A DNA stretch of 64,000 nt from Blasia pusilla (taxonomy: Eukaryota; Marchantiophyta; Marchantiopsida; Blasiales): assembly GCA_050084515.1 (NCBI GenBank), contig CM114273.1, forward strand, positions 1,798,001 to 1,862,000, given 5' to 3'. This document shows, piece by piece, positions 32,888-44,700 of the stretch (position 1 is its first letter; every line of letters starts with the position of its first letter). The position numbers and the translations under genes are program-made. Below the pieces are notes generated by a model. The model saw nothing but the letters and a program-made list of their open reading frames with translations. It was not told the DNA's origin and did no database searches.

Positions 32888-34020
32888 AACATGATCCAAT
32901 CCGTATGTAACTTATATAGAAGACCCCTAATCGGTCTTTGTAAAATGGGTGAGGACGTCAATTGTCCTTGAGCTCCAAAAATCCTCGCTCCTTATCATCT
33001 TCCTAATGCCAAACCAAAGAGGTCTCGTCAATGAGGTCAAAGACTTCACGATCATAATAAAACGCTTGACATATCATCGAAAGAAGTTCTCCAGTCCTAG
33101 AGATAGTTGGACTCGACTCACATCTATAGGGTCCGCAATAGCCTCTACCTTTTTTCCTTAAACACCTAACCCACCCAGGTATATAGTGTGTCCAAAGTAC
33201 TTGATCCACTCCTTGAAGAACTTGCACTTTCCAAAATGTAACTTTAGTCCCTGTAAGTGCACTTGTCAAAACACCTCCTCCAAGTGTCGCTCATGCTCTT
33301 CAATCGTGTAACTAAAGATAAGAATATCATTTATGTAACACCATAGAAAATCCAAGCCAAGAAGAATCCTATTTATTACTATCTTGAACTCCGCAAGGGC
33401 GTTCTTCACCCCAAATATATGGTAAGAACCGTCACTAATACAAACAATCTCTCTCGAATTGATCTATCCCCCAAAATATTATCTTCTCCTTCTTCTCCAT
33501 CCAAATAGGAAGTTGATAATAGCCTCCACGGAGATCTAAAGTAATGAAATTTTTTGCAGATCCTACCGCATCAAAGATCTCCTTAAGAGTAGGCGTGGCA
33601 TTCCGATCTAACCTCGTTTATCGGTTGATAGAACTATAATTTCCACACATCCACCTATCTATCCAATTGCCATACATATTCTTCTTTGCTAACATAATTG
33701 TTGTAGATGCATACTTTCCATGTGATAACTCTATAAGGCTTGCTCCAAGTCAAAAAACCTGTACGGTTGACGAAATATTGGCGTATCATTAGCCAAATCC
33801 ATTTGTATCTTGGGACCCTTCAAAGTACCCAAGTCCTCATATTCAAGGCAAAACAAACCAAATGCCCTCTCAAGAACCTATGTATTCGTCGTCTCTCTCC
33901 TCCTATGAACTTGAGACCTATCACAGGCTTCCAAGTCTCCATCGTGACCTCATTCGAAGAAGACACGACATCATGCTTTGGTTGCTACGTAGCAACCATA
34001 GCCGCCTCTGCTATAGCAGT
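32888..34020 (-). pseudogene. Gypsy reverse transcriptase
   Basis: From 34020 leftwards on the minus strand there is an N-terminal extension (HRFLRGHLVCFALN), followed by a run through the RT palm. The thumb region includes LHFGKCKFFKEWIKYFGHTI and a connection to RNase H ending LHTDWIMLGL at about 32890. This continues at 27029 (AMLIQRDDED) once the Copia element is removed. Stops and frameshifts are frequent. Confidence 0.82.
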
Positions 34021-34326
34021 CCCAATCTAATCTCCTACATTATGCTCCATACCAAAAAAATGAACATGTGCTACTCTCATCACCTCCACACTCTCTACTT
34101 GAATGACGTCCCATTAAGTCTACCTCTTTTGCTTTCCTACTACACACAAAGCAAGAGAAGTGCTTCAAAGGCTTGTTGTGCGCATACATATCGCTACACA
34201 ACATACATCACTATCACTGAACATACACTCGCAATCCCATATGTGCTAACTCATGAAATCCAAAGATTGAGACGAGAAATACCAAAATAAATCAAGTAGA
34301 TCTCACACAATCTCTATATGATGCAC

Positions 34327-34331
<5 letters not shown>

Positions 34332-34369
<38 letters not shown>
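34332..34369. repeat. (TC)n microsatellite
   Basis: An uninterrupted TC dinucleotide run of about 38 bp. A second run lies at 34486-34531. Confidence 0.97.
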
Positions 34370-34372
<3 letters not shown>

Positions 34373-34483
34373 CTCATGTCAATCAAACCCACTCTCCTAA
34401 TGAAAGGTTGGGTTACACACATAAGGCAAGGAGGACCATAGCTCCGCCGCCCTCATGCCAAGAGGATCAATAAAGAGAGAATG

Positions 34484-34485
<2 letters not shown>

Positions 34486-34531
<46 letters not shown>
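34486..34531. repeat. (CT)n microsatellite
   Basis: A CT dinucleotide run of about 46 bp, 117 bp after the first run. Confidence 0.97.
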
Positions 34532-34535
<4 letters not shown>

Positions 34536-36175
34536 GAGGTATACCCCCTTACCTCTCCCAAACTCTCTCCACAATAACCTATGCTCGCAGATCACCTCCT
34601 TGGCTCTTGATTTGGAGGTGACTTGCTGTAGCGGGTCAAGGGTCCCTAAAGTGGAAACTCAATTATACTCAAAATGGAACTTACTCAAAATAGTAACTTT
34701 CTCTATATGGCTCCAAATAAACCCTAAGGCTCTCCTCCACTATCCACGAAGGCTCCCTACTAGATCTCGTTGAGCTATCCTAAAAGATGAGAGGCTCAAC
34801 ATGAGAAAGATGGCTTGTTAAAGCCATTTGTCCCTCTCTTACAGCCTCGGGAAGAGCCAAAAGGTTATTCCCCCAAAAATAGCCTCTCCAACGGTAAACT
34901 ATGAGCATAGGTTACCAAGAGACCGTTGACTCAGTCAACGTATCACTTGGCCAAAAATAACAAAGAAGGGGAGTTCATCAGAAACGACGCTCTTGACGTA
35001 AGAGAAGCATCCTCAAGTTCTTCTGATCACGAAAAAGTTGCATCCAAATGGCCTATTGACCCTTTATGTCGATGACACAATAGAACTATACCTATCAACT
35101 AAGTAAGATGTGACAATGCACATATACAAACCTCCTTGCTTGTTTGTGTCACAACTAGAATCCTAGTTTCTCTTCGAATTTGTGCTTCAATGTGTATACG
35201 TTGAGTTAGTTTTGGCGCCAACCTCACATTACCCAAATGTGAATTCGTGCAACAAGAGCCATGCATGAAATCTACCATGTCATAATTCATGTCCCCTCAT
35301 GAATTATAGCATAGCCCAAATTTGAAACCGGATGTAGTCCCTGATGCTATTGCAATATATGCCTAGTCCATGGTGTCCAACTTTGTTATAGTTTGTTTGT
35401 GAGTTCTTTTGTTCTATTATGGATTTTGATTGACAAAAGACTAAGAAGTTTAGATGAAAATAAACTCGAGTGATGTAGATGAAAACAAAATCTCATGAAT
35501 AAAGATGTATTGCACATGCATCTTTATTGGATGCTGTTGAATGGGGGAACATGAAATTATGAAATACTTTGCCGTAAATTTTAGTAACATGCAATAAAAA
35601 AATGAGGGGTTTTTCTTAGGATTAGAGAATTCTTCAACCCTAAAACGGTATGTAATTACATTTTAAGGATTTGTATATTTTAAAATAAGTATAATACAAA
35701 GAAATATCAATTAATAGAATGGGCCACTAAATCAATTCTAAACGATTTTTACTCTCTACACATAAATTTAAATGAGAGAGGACTAAGGAATAAGGGACTA
35801 ACTATTGTGTAAGGACCACATATAAATTCGTAATATATGGGTATAGAAGCCTTTCTTACCTGAAATATTCTCATGAGCAATTTAATCTACTAAGATCAAA
35901 TTCTTGAACGTTACTTGAAAAATGAAATAAAATTCAGGGAAAAATGAAATAAAGTTTAGGGAAGAGATAAAGGACCCAATAGGCACATGAAGAGTAAGGA
36001 GGAATTTTTCTAAGAGAGGGTTAAGCAAAGGAGGGAAGACATAATAAATTCTAAAATGGTACTCATACATGTTTAAAGATTATTAAAATACATTATTATT
36101 TATTAAAATATGTATATCTTCCATTATTCAAAATTATTTTATTCTTATTTCAATAAAAATTAAAATTTTCCATTT
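34532..36175. other. Gene-free intergenic stretch
   Basis: No coding region is seen. It holds CAACATGAGAAAGATGGCTTG at about 34798, shared with 24095 and possibly Gypsy LTR remains. An inverted pair of TTGAC cores (CGTTGACT/AGTCAACG, 34924-34940) follows. Positions 35690-36060 are a dispersed repeat related to 50226-50500. The right part is very AT-rich. Confidence 0.5.
35690..36060 (+). repeat. Dispersed repeat, copy 1
   Basis: Shared with 50226-50500 in the same orientation: ACAAAGAAATAxCAAT, a GGGCCA core, ACCTGAAAT...CATGAGCAATT, and ATTCTTGAAC followed by GAAATG-type sequence. Divergence is moderate with small indels. No coding capacity or terminal signature was found. Confidence 0.6.
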
Positions 36176-36668
36176 ACTAGTCCCAATCCTATTTCATTTA
36201 TGGAGGAAAAGTTTGTGATCATTAAAAGAAGTCGGGAAAAACTTATTCACGGAAGAAAATGGAGAAAAGATTTACAGATTAGTGAGGAGAAAAGAGAGAA
36301 AATTTCATGTGAGAATTGGAAAAGTTTTAATCTATAAATGGAGAAATTAACTCAATCTTGGAGTAGGTTAAAAAGGAAAAGCTATTAATACATGAAAGGT
36401 TATTTTAACACATTTCATTTAAACTAGTCCCAATCTTATTTCATTTATGGAGGAAAAGTTTGTGATCGTAAAAAAAAGTCGGGAAAAATCTTATTCACTG
36501 AAGAAAATGAGAAAAGATGCACAGATTAGTGAGCAGAAAAGAGAGAAAATTTCATGTGAAATTTGGAAAATTTTAATCTATAAATGGACAACTTAACTCA
36601 ATCTTGGAGTAGGTTAAAAAGAAAAAGTTATTAATACATGAAATGTTATTTTAACATATTTCATTTAA
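36176..36668. repeat. Tandem duplication, two ~247-bp AT-rich units
   Basis: Units start at 36176 and 36423 with ACTAGTCCCAATC and end TTTCATTTAAA. A third unit seems to start (ACAAGTCC at 36669) but diverges at once into the GC-richer PXA1 upstream region. The units differ by scattered substitutions and single-base indels. Confidence 0.9.
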
Positions 36669-38750
36669 ACAAGTCCGAGAACGTCAACATGCCGGATCCG
36701 CATTTACGATGGAGATTCCCATTTGCAGATACGACAAGTGTGCTAATTAGTATTACCCGCATCACCGTTCGTACTGCAGATCCGATTACATCCTCTTAGA
36801 ATAACCCATCTGAACCCTCCATGCTTACGGAATCTTTGTCAGAGTGTCTAGTGTCGCTGCTTCGATTCACAACATCACTAGTGACTGACTAGTCTACTGC
36901 AAGGGAAAGTGTCCGTACACCAAAGGAGTCCGAGAACCACCACACTTTCACACTTTCTGGGTTCGTACGAACGGCGCAGTAACGGCAGCTTTATTAGCAG
37001 CGGGAAGCATAGTGAGTAACAATCGCGTGTCGCCGTCCATTCTCACATCCACCCGTCGCATAAAAGCACATGGTTCCTCGCGTTCGTACTGGAAGTCTTC
37101 CAGCAGAGGGAGGAGCGACGTACGAAAGGTATAAGCAGTTTCATGCGAAGAGAGCGGCTTTCATGCTCTCTACTCTGGTATGGTGGTAGTTCACACCTCG
37201 CCCGTGACGGAGGAGTGGTGTTTCCCGGGGCGAGTCGGCGGGACTGTGCTCAGGTGAAAGTGAGATCACCGTTAAAGGGGCGGAATAGGCTGCGGGAGAG
37301 AGTGACGGGCGTGACGGGAGCTTAACTACCGGCGCGGGCGTCCAGCCGGTTGTAGGATGCGCGTCCACCGGAGACTTGCGCTTGGGACGTTGATTAGCGT
37401 TTGTTTGCAAGCAGGCGGGCAAGAGACCGATGTTTCGTTCGTGCATCGGGTGAGGAAGGTTTGGGATCGTTTATATGCGCTGCTGGTCGTTTGTTGCCGG
37501 GATTTCTCCGCACGGAGAGACGCGCGAGGGAGCTGCGTTCCCGCGGCGAGTGAAGGAGTGCACAGGGTGCGGGTCTGCCGCTTGAATGACATCGATCCGT
37601 TCGGATTTGTCGTCAATTTGCCCCGGGTCTTGTGGAAGACTATTCGATTCGCGAAGAATTGTTGACATGTTCCTCCTTCCACAATAGTGGCTGCGGAACG
37701 TGAAATTGGACTAAGGGGACGAGGAGGAGGATGGCAGGGGGGATAGGGCAAGGAGGAGCGAAGGAGAACAGAGGACAACTCGGTGAAGAATTGAGGAGTG
37801 GGGGCTCGTGAGTTTCTAGTTTTCATGATCAGCAAGGTGTGGTTTAAGATACGCTGGAGATAAAAATTGACGGACGGCGAAAGATGTTTAATTTGGGCTC
37901 GAATTTGCTCCATCCTGTAGTGTAACGAGCATATGTTTTACTTACGGTTGCCAGCAGGCTGGTGCTTTGTTGGCATACAAATTGCATCGACCGTTTTGTA
38001 TCGCTGCACATAGAACTCGTTGCTTCATGCTTGGTTTAACTACGAGGTCTTTTGGTAGACTGCCAAGTCACTGGTTGACAATTGTGCCATTTGCAGAGAT
38101 CAGCGTAATTTTCGGAGAATTTTCACATTCCGAGACAAGTAGGGCTTCCGCGAGTGGAGGCTATGGATGACCAACGTCGCACTCGTGTGAAGTGATGCGC
38201 ATGCAAGGCACGAGAAGTATCAATTAATCTTACCCGTACAGGGAGGTAAGTTGAGCTGTAAGGTGAATTTTGCCAGTCCAAGCAATTTGGTGGAAAGGAT
38301 GCTTCTGGGTACAGTTTGACCCTGGATCTCGGTGAACCGTGAAATCTTCCGCCACCTTTAATATTTGTGTTTCAAGCGCTTCTCTCCTCAGCTGGAGACG
38401 TGATGGAGTTGTCCCCTCGTTTTAAAGCAGCGTTCACATGGTGAAGACTGATTGTTTTCGAGGTGATAGTGTCGCTCATGAAGAGCTTAAAACTCGATTC
38501 GTGTACGATACTTGAGATATTATGAAGGGAATGTGTCCAAAACCTCGTCTAGCAATTAGACATCGCGTGTAAGGTCGGGATTTAGTCTTTTGAAGTGTCA
38601 GGCTGTTGGTACTCCTTGGTAAACAGCGAGGGTTTTGCTCTTTCATCTTTCCCAACATCGAGGGTGAGAAAAGATGTCCTCAAACTGATTGCATTCCTTG
38701 ATGTTCCCTCATATGGGGCTTGCAGAAGAGGTGGGTAGCGATTCCACACA
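36669..38750 (+). promoter_or_regulatory. Upstream region of the PXA1 gene, GC-rich
   Basis: A sharp switch from AT-rich to CpG-rich DNA at about 36670 precedes the PXA1 start codon by 2 kb. It probably holds the promoter and 5' UTR, possibly with a 5' UTR intron. Long frames, notably 37326-37913 minus (195 codons), have low-complexity, arginine/serine/proline-rich composition expected from GC-rich non-coding DNA and match no family I know. A TATA-like CATAAAAG lies near 37060, but the transcription start is not determinable. Confidence 0.5.
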
Positions 38751-41700
38751 ATGTCGTCTCTGCAAGTTGCTCACGCACTGCAGCAGCAGTCGCTATTGTC
38801 TTCACCGAAAAGGTATGCTCGCCTTCACTACCATATGGAAATGGGAATAATTTCGAACGGTGAAGTTGTGAAGTGGGGAGGATAATCATGAGCGGCTTTC
38901 ACCTTTGTGATGTTTCACTTGGAAGGAGGCAGGGAGTTATCTCTGGGTGGTTTCGATGAGATTCTGAGACGAATTTAAGCATGCCAGCTAGGGTTTGGGA
39001 TCCCGCCTTGCTTGGGTCCGCCAGTGCACCTGCACTTGAATGCCTGACAGAGAACGGTTTGTCGCCATGGGAATGTCCAAGGATAAAATCATTGAGGGCA
39101 GTTCGTAGCACAGAAGTGTTCATGATTCAAACAACGACCATGAATCATCATACGCAATGTATTCCCAAGCTAGGCCCTTGGTGTAAATTACTTCTCCGAA
39201 TCAAGATTGAGTGACTGTTCATCCGTCAAACAATTACCACTAACTTCAGATTTGTCCACAAATATCCTAGGCCTTCCTCTGTCAAATCCATTACACGAGT
39301 TCCTGAGAGACCAGTACGAGAAAGGAATCTCATTCAGTGTGCTAGTACAAAAGAGAGCCCGAGTACAGCATTCTGAACTGGAAGCTAATGGTTGAGCATG
39401 TTTGGTACACAGGAGAGCTTTGGCACTTGCAGCTACAGTGTTGGTCGCTGGAGGAGGTTTGGCCTATTCTCAATTGGGTTTTGGAAGACGCAGACTTCCT
39501 GTTGCTGATCCTCGTGCCGACAATGTGAGGTCTGAAATCGCGGTAGTCAGAGGCAAAGAGAAGGCTTGTCCCCCACGGAAAGGGAGGTCAAAGAAGGGTG
39601 GGATTAAGTCTGTCAAAATCCTAGCTGGACTCCTGCTGTCTCAGATGGGAAAACCAGGCATGAAGAATCTTCTTAGTCTCGCCGGAATTGCGGTATGGTT
39701 TCATGCAGCCCTGATGTGTGTTTCCAGTGGGATAGTTTAAGTTCACAGAAGGCTGGAGAACATCCAAGGAGAGACTGTCTGTTGATGAAACTTGCAAATT
39801 TCCCAGATGTGGGTATTTCAAATGTGGGGTTTTGTGCAGGATTTGGTTCCTAGTTCCAAGCTGGTCTGGAATGTTTTGAAGATGAAGACTACATGGCTTT
39901 TTGTGTCTAGATTTCTTATTCTGCTAAATGTTTCTTATTACAGATTTTGAGAACTGCTCTCAGCAATAGACTGGCACGTGTTCAAGGCCTACTCTTCAGA
40001 GCAGCTTTCTTGAGGCGGGTTCCTCTTTTCATACAGCTGATCACTGAGAATCTTGTGCTTTGCCTGATCCAATCCCTTTTCTATTCGACAACAAAGTACT
40101 TGACCGGCAGTTTAAGCCTGAGATTCCGGAAAATCCTCACAGATAAAATTCATTCAGATTACTTTCAGGTAAGGTACCAATATTTCCAGCCTGAGCTCTC
40201 ATCATTGACTCTTCCCGGTACCTCAACCCATTTCATGCTTCTTGTAGTCGGTTTGAGGTTATTTAAGCCAGTTAATTTCACAATCATGTGTAACATTTCT
40301 TGTGAAATCAGGTAAGGTGCATAAGTGGCTTTGAATGCTGTATGTACCTGCATTTGTGCTTCTCTGCACAGAGATTGGATGAAATACTGGAGAGAGTTAT
40401 AAACATGCTACCTGGTTGCAATCATTTAAATTGCATCTAAAATCATTTGCATGCAATCATCTAAAATCATGTGCTTCCAACACAGTTTTACTAAGGTCTC
40501 TCTGTTATATCCAGAACATGACCTACTATAAACTGAACCATGTGGACCGGCGCATCACCAGTCCAGAACAACGTATTTCAAGTGATGTACCTCGCTTTTG
40601 CGCGGAGCTCAGTGATCTTGTGCAAGACAACATGGTTGCTGTATTTGACGGGTTGCTTTACACATGGCGTCTTTGTTCATATGCTTCTCCAAAATATGCT
40701 TTTGGAATTCTGGTATACCTTGTAACTTTTTCTGCACTCAGATTCATGCTTCTTAAGGGGTTTCATGTTTGAGTCACTGCAGTAATTATTTACTTCTAGC
40801 TCTTATGCTGACATTGGAGAGTTTGCCATCATGCAATTTGGAGGTTTGATAGAACTTGCAATGCAGGGTTATGTATTAGGAGCTGGTGCCATCACTGGAA
40901 TACTCTCTCCTCCCTTCGGGAAATTGATGGCGAAGGAGCAACAACTAGAAGGGGACTATCGGCAGTTACATAGCCGTCTCAGAATTCATTCTGAGAGTAT
41001 AGCCTTTTATGGAGGACAGGACAGAGAGGCTTCTATAATCAAGCAGCGTTTCAAGAACCTTGTGAAACATCTGAGAACTGTCTTACACACTCAATGGTGG
41101 TTTGGCATGATACAAGACTTCCTCCTTAAGTATCTGGGGGCTACATTTGGAGTTGTCTTGATTATTGGACCCTTTTTCTCTGGTAATCTCAAGCCAGATC
41201 AATCAACTCTAGGTCGTGCCCAGATGCTCAGCAATATGCGATATCATACAAGTGTTATTATATCGTTGTTCCAGTCAATGGGTACTCTGGCAGGAAGTAC
41301 TCGCAGGGTTGCTCGCCTCAGGTGATCCATACATGCCTTACCTTGACATGATAGGAGAAAGTCACTGTCATATCAAGTCAGAAAAATTCCATCACTTGGA
41401 AATGCCTTTCTATGTCTGATATAGGATGTGGGAATCTGCCTGACTGCAGTGGCTATGGAGATCGTATACATGAGTTCATGTCTGTATCAAGAGAGTTGCG
41501 GATTTCTGGTGGCAATACAGTAACACAGAATAAGGATAGTGGAAGCTATTTTGTTGAAGGAAAACATATTGAGTTTGAGGACGTGAAGGTGGGATCTGCA
41601 GCCCTTTTTATTCTGTAAGAGATTCCAGAATTGAACATATTTTGAACTAGGTCAGAGTGAGTGGAGTGTGTAGAGTTTTCTGAAAGGGTTCTTGGTTCTG

Positions 41701-44700
41701 TGCTGACAGGTGGTAACACCAACTGGTAACATCTTGGTGAAAGATCTGACCTTGAGAGTAGAACAAGGCTCGAACTTGCTTATAACAGGTAATGGCCTGA
41801 CCAAAGGGCTAGAACTTTTGTTTATTTAGTTGATTCCCTGAAATTTGGCCTGGGGATCAAGGTCCATCTGATGAGGGACAGTAGCGTCAGTTGATTAGTA
41901 GAAAATTACACTGGAAGCAAGGTGATTGAAGGAGTTTTTTGTGTGATGGATTCTCCGCAGCCTGGGTTTTTTTAGCTCCAAATTCTTGTTGGCTTGTATT
42001 GCAGGTCCAAATGGAAGCGGCAAGAGCTCATTGTTTCGCGTGCTTGGTGGTCTCTGGCCTCTGGTGGCTGGCCGTATCACAAAGCCTGGGATGGGATCAG
42101 ATTTGAGTCATGAGATTTTCTATGTGCCCCAGAGACCATACACTGCAGTTGGAACCTTACGGGACCAGCTTATCTATCCACTAACATCTGCTGAAGAGAT
42201 CAAACCTCTCACAACTGAGGGCATGCGTGAGCTTCTGGGAAATGTAAGTCTCTCTTACTGTTTATGGAAAGCAGTCTATAAGTTTTTAATTTGCATTCTC
42301 CTTGTATTAGTTTGAGAAGCAGTCTAGCAATCTAACTGATTTTATGTGAAGTGACCAACGTTTCGGTCTGTACTTTATTGTAACAGTCGCTAATTTAGAC
42401 TGGAAGTAATCCCGCATGTTCTTGCTGCCGCTACCTAAGATGGGTTATTATGGGGAAAAAACAATTATCTGCACTTGAAGGGATTTATGTCTTTGGATTT
42501 AAGAGAGTATGCCATGGAGGAGTGCCTTTCAAAGCCTTGCGACCAAAAAAACTAAGTTTCAAGAGAAAAGAGCTTAGAAGAGATTACTTGTAATTGCTGA
42601 ATCCAAATCCTCAAACTTAGATAGCTAATCCATTTGCCCTCATCACAGTTGTTTAGAGTAAGATGAATGAACTTCCAGTCACATGGCAGTCTTAAAACAT
42701 TGTGGAGTGTTAAGTGTCTGAATAAATGTGTGAATTAGATTGTATAGCATTGTGACCCATTTGGTGTATGTCAAAACTTTCAGACATGCAAAGCTGATGT
42801 TAGCATTGTTCCTCTCATGAGATTCCAGAATTGTTGGGATATACTGCTAATGCACCAAATCTTTGCCTCTTCTGTGCAGGTTGATCTTGAGTACTTGCTG
42901 GACCGCTACCCTCAAGACCAGGAGGTGAACTGGAGTGATGAGCTTTCTCTTGGAGAGCAGCAAAGACTGGGAATGGCGAGACTTTTTTACCACAAACCTG
43001 CTTATGCTATCTTGGACGAATGCACAAGTGCAGTAACCACTGACATGGAAGAGCGTTTTTGCGCTCAAGTCAGGGCTATGGGGACGTCATGTGTCACGAT
43101 TTCCCACCGACCTGCACTGGTAGCTTTTCATGATACAGTTCTTTCTCTTGATGGAGAGGGTGGCTGGAGCGTGCACTACAAAAGGTTTACCTCAGATTTT
43201 TATTTTAAAAAATAAAGAAATTGATGTTATGGAGTTTGCAATTATGTCGTTGGTTGGTGGCATGTGTTAAGATCAATAATTGTTTCAGACAGAGGACTTT
43301 ACTTGACTCGCAGTACTTGTCTAAACTTGTGCAGAACCATACTTATTCTTGATGCAAGTTGAAATTAATGATTTTTTTGTTTGGCCGCAAACTTGTAATT
43401 TATTGTGGGTCTTACAATGAGCATGGTCTGAATTCTAACAGTTTAACTCTGTGCTCATCTTTGAGCCATCCTGTCATATCTGATGATTGCATTCTTGGTG
43501 TGGCAGTAACACTCCCTCCCAGCCGCAAATGATGCTTCTGGGAGGAATTGATGATGGGGAATGTAAGAACACACGTCAAGATGATGCCAATTTTGTAAAG
43601 CAGCAGTTTTCTATCACAGACAAGGTACATCGTGCAACAGGCCTGGCTCTATCTCTAGGGCTGTGAGGGAAGTCGTTGACTATCTGAATTACAATATCTG
43701 AGTTGTAGCCAACACCTCTTATAATTACCTTGGAGAATGGAGAATAGATGTAGATCGGTCTTTAAAATATCTGCTGCCCATGCTCAATCTGATGTTGTCT
43801 CTCTGCTGAAGCAAAGTAACGTAGGTAGGTGACTGTTTGTTATGATGGTCCAACGTTTGTCTATGCATGATGCAGACATGTGCTCTCTTACCTCGTGGAC
43901 TTACTTGGACTGTTATTTTTCTCTCCAGCATATGCCTGCTCAAGATTCCAAGTCACTGGATTCATATGTGGGTGCTGTATTGGCGTCATCTCCACCACTT
44001 GCTGGACCTGTTTCTATCCCCGAGGTTCCCTTGTTACAAAGCAGGCCTCAAAGTACACCTGCAAGAATATCTACCTTGATGAAAATCTTAGTAAGTTCTA
44101 AAATTTATCATCAGTTAGATGCGCCACTGTGCCAGTACCAGCTGTATAATGTATTTTCTTCTGCTGGAATCTCCCCTTTAAAGTGTGTAATTATTTGCGA
44201 GTCGCTTTGAAACAGGTTCCACGATTATTTGACAAGCAAGGAGGACAGTTACTAGCAGTTGCTTTGCTGGTGGTCGGCCGAACATACATTTCTGATCGGA
44301 TTGCAAACCTTAATGGTAGATATTCACAGATCCTTTTAAAAAAAAAATTTCATTTGATTATATGTCGTGAGGGTCTACACCCTAGTTCAATTATGAATGC
44401 ATGTATGCCTCATTAGCAGTCCTTTTAGAATCTATCTGACTTGTCTGATATTTAGTCGTAGGAGCTGAATCTGGTTCATGGAGCCTAGTTGGAACTATGA
44501 TGCTGAACTGAGCATGCTGCTTACAACTACGTATTTCTTTACAGGAACAAGCGTGAAATATGTGTTGGAACAGGACAAAGCAGGATTTACTCGGTTGACT
44601 GTTGTCAGTGTGCTGCAGAGTGCTGCATCTTCAATAGTTGCTCCATCTCTAAGGTTTGCTGGTTTCTATTTATCTGCAGTTTCTGCATAAAGTGGGAAGA

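Larger units (their letters stand above)
24100..34020 (-). mobile_element. Degenerate Gypsy-type LTR retrotransposon (outer element of the nest)
   Basis: Three minus-strand blocks, once joined in the order RT, RNase H, integrase, lie at 34020-32888, 27029-25867 and 24836-24100. They are separated by a Copia element (27030-32882) and a solo LTR (24837-25866). Reading across each insertion restores the order of the polyprotein. Many stops are present. LTRs could not be delimited. Weak similarity between about 23811-24125 and 34179-34830 (shared CGCATACAxATCGCTACACAA and CAACATGAGAAAGATGGCTTG) may mark diverged ends. Confidence 0.8.

Noticed and set aside
33862-34290. 142-codon plus-strand frame
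   Set aside because: Antisense to the Gypsy RT region and its upstream sequence; no known domain.
34924-34940. Inverted TTGAC pair as a WRKY-type regulatory site
   Set aside because: A 17-bp palindrome is noteworthy, but it lies far from any gene start and may be chance.
37326-37913. 195-codon minus-strand frame upstream of PXA1
   Set aside because: Composition is typical of GC-rich non-coding DNA, no domain is recognised, and it sits in the probable promoter/5' UTR of PXA1.
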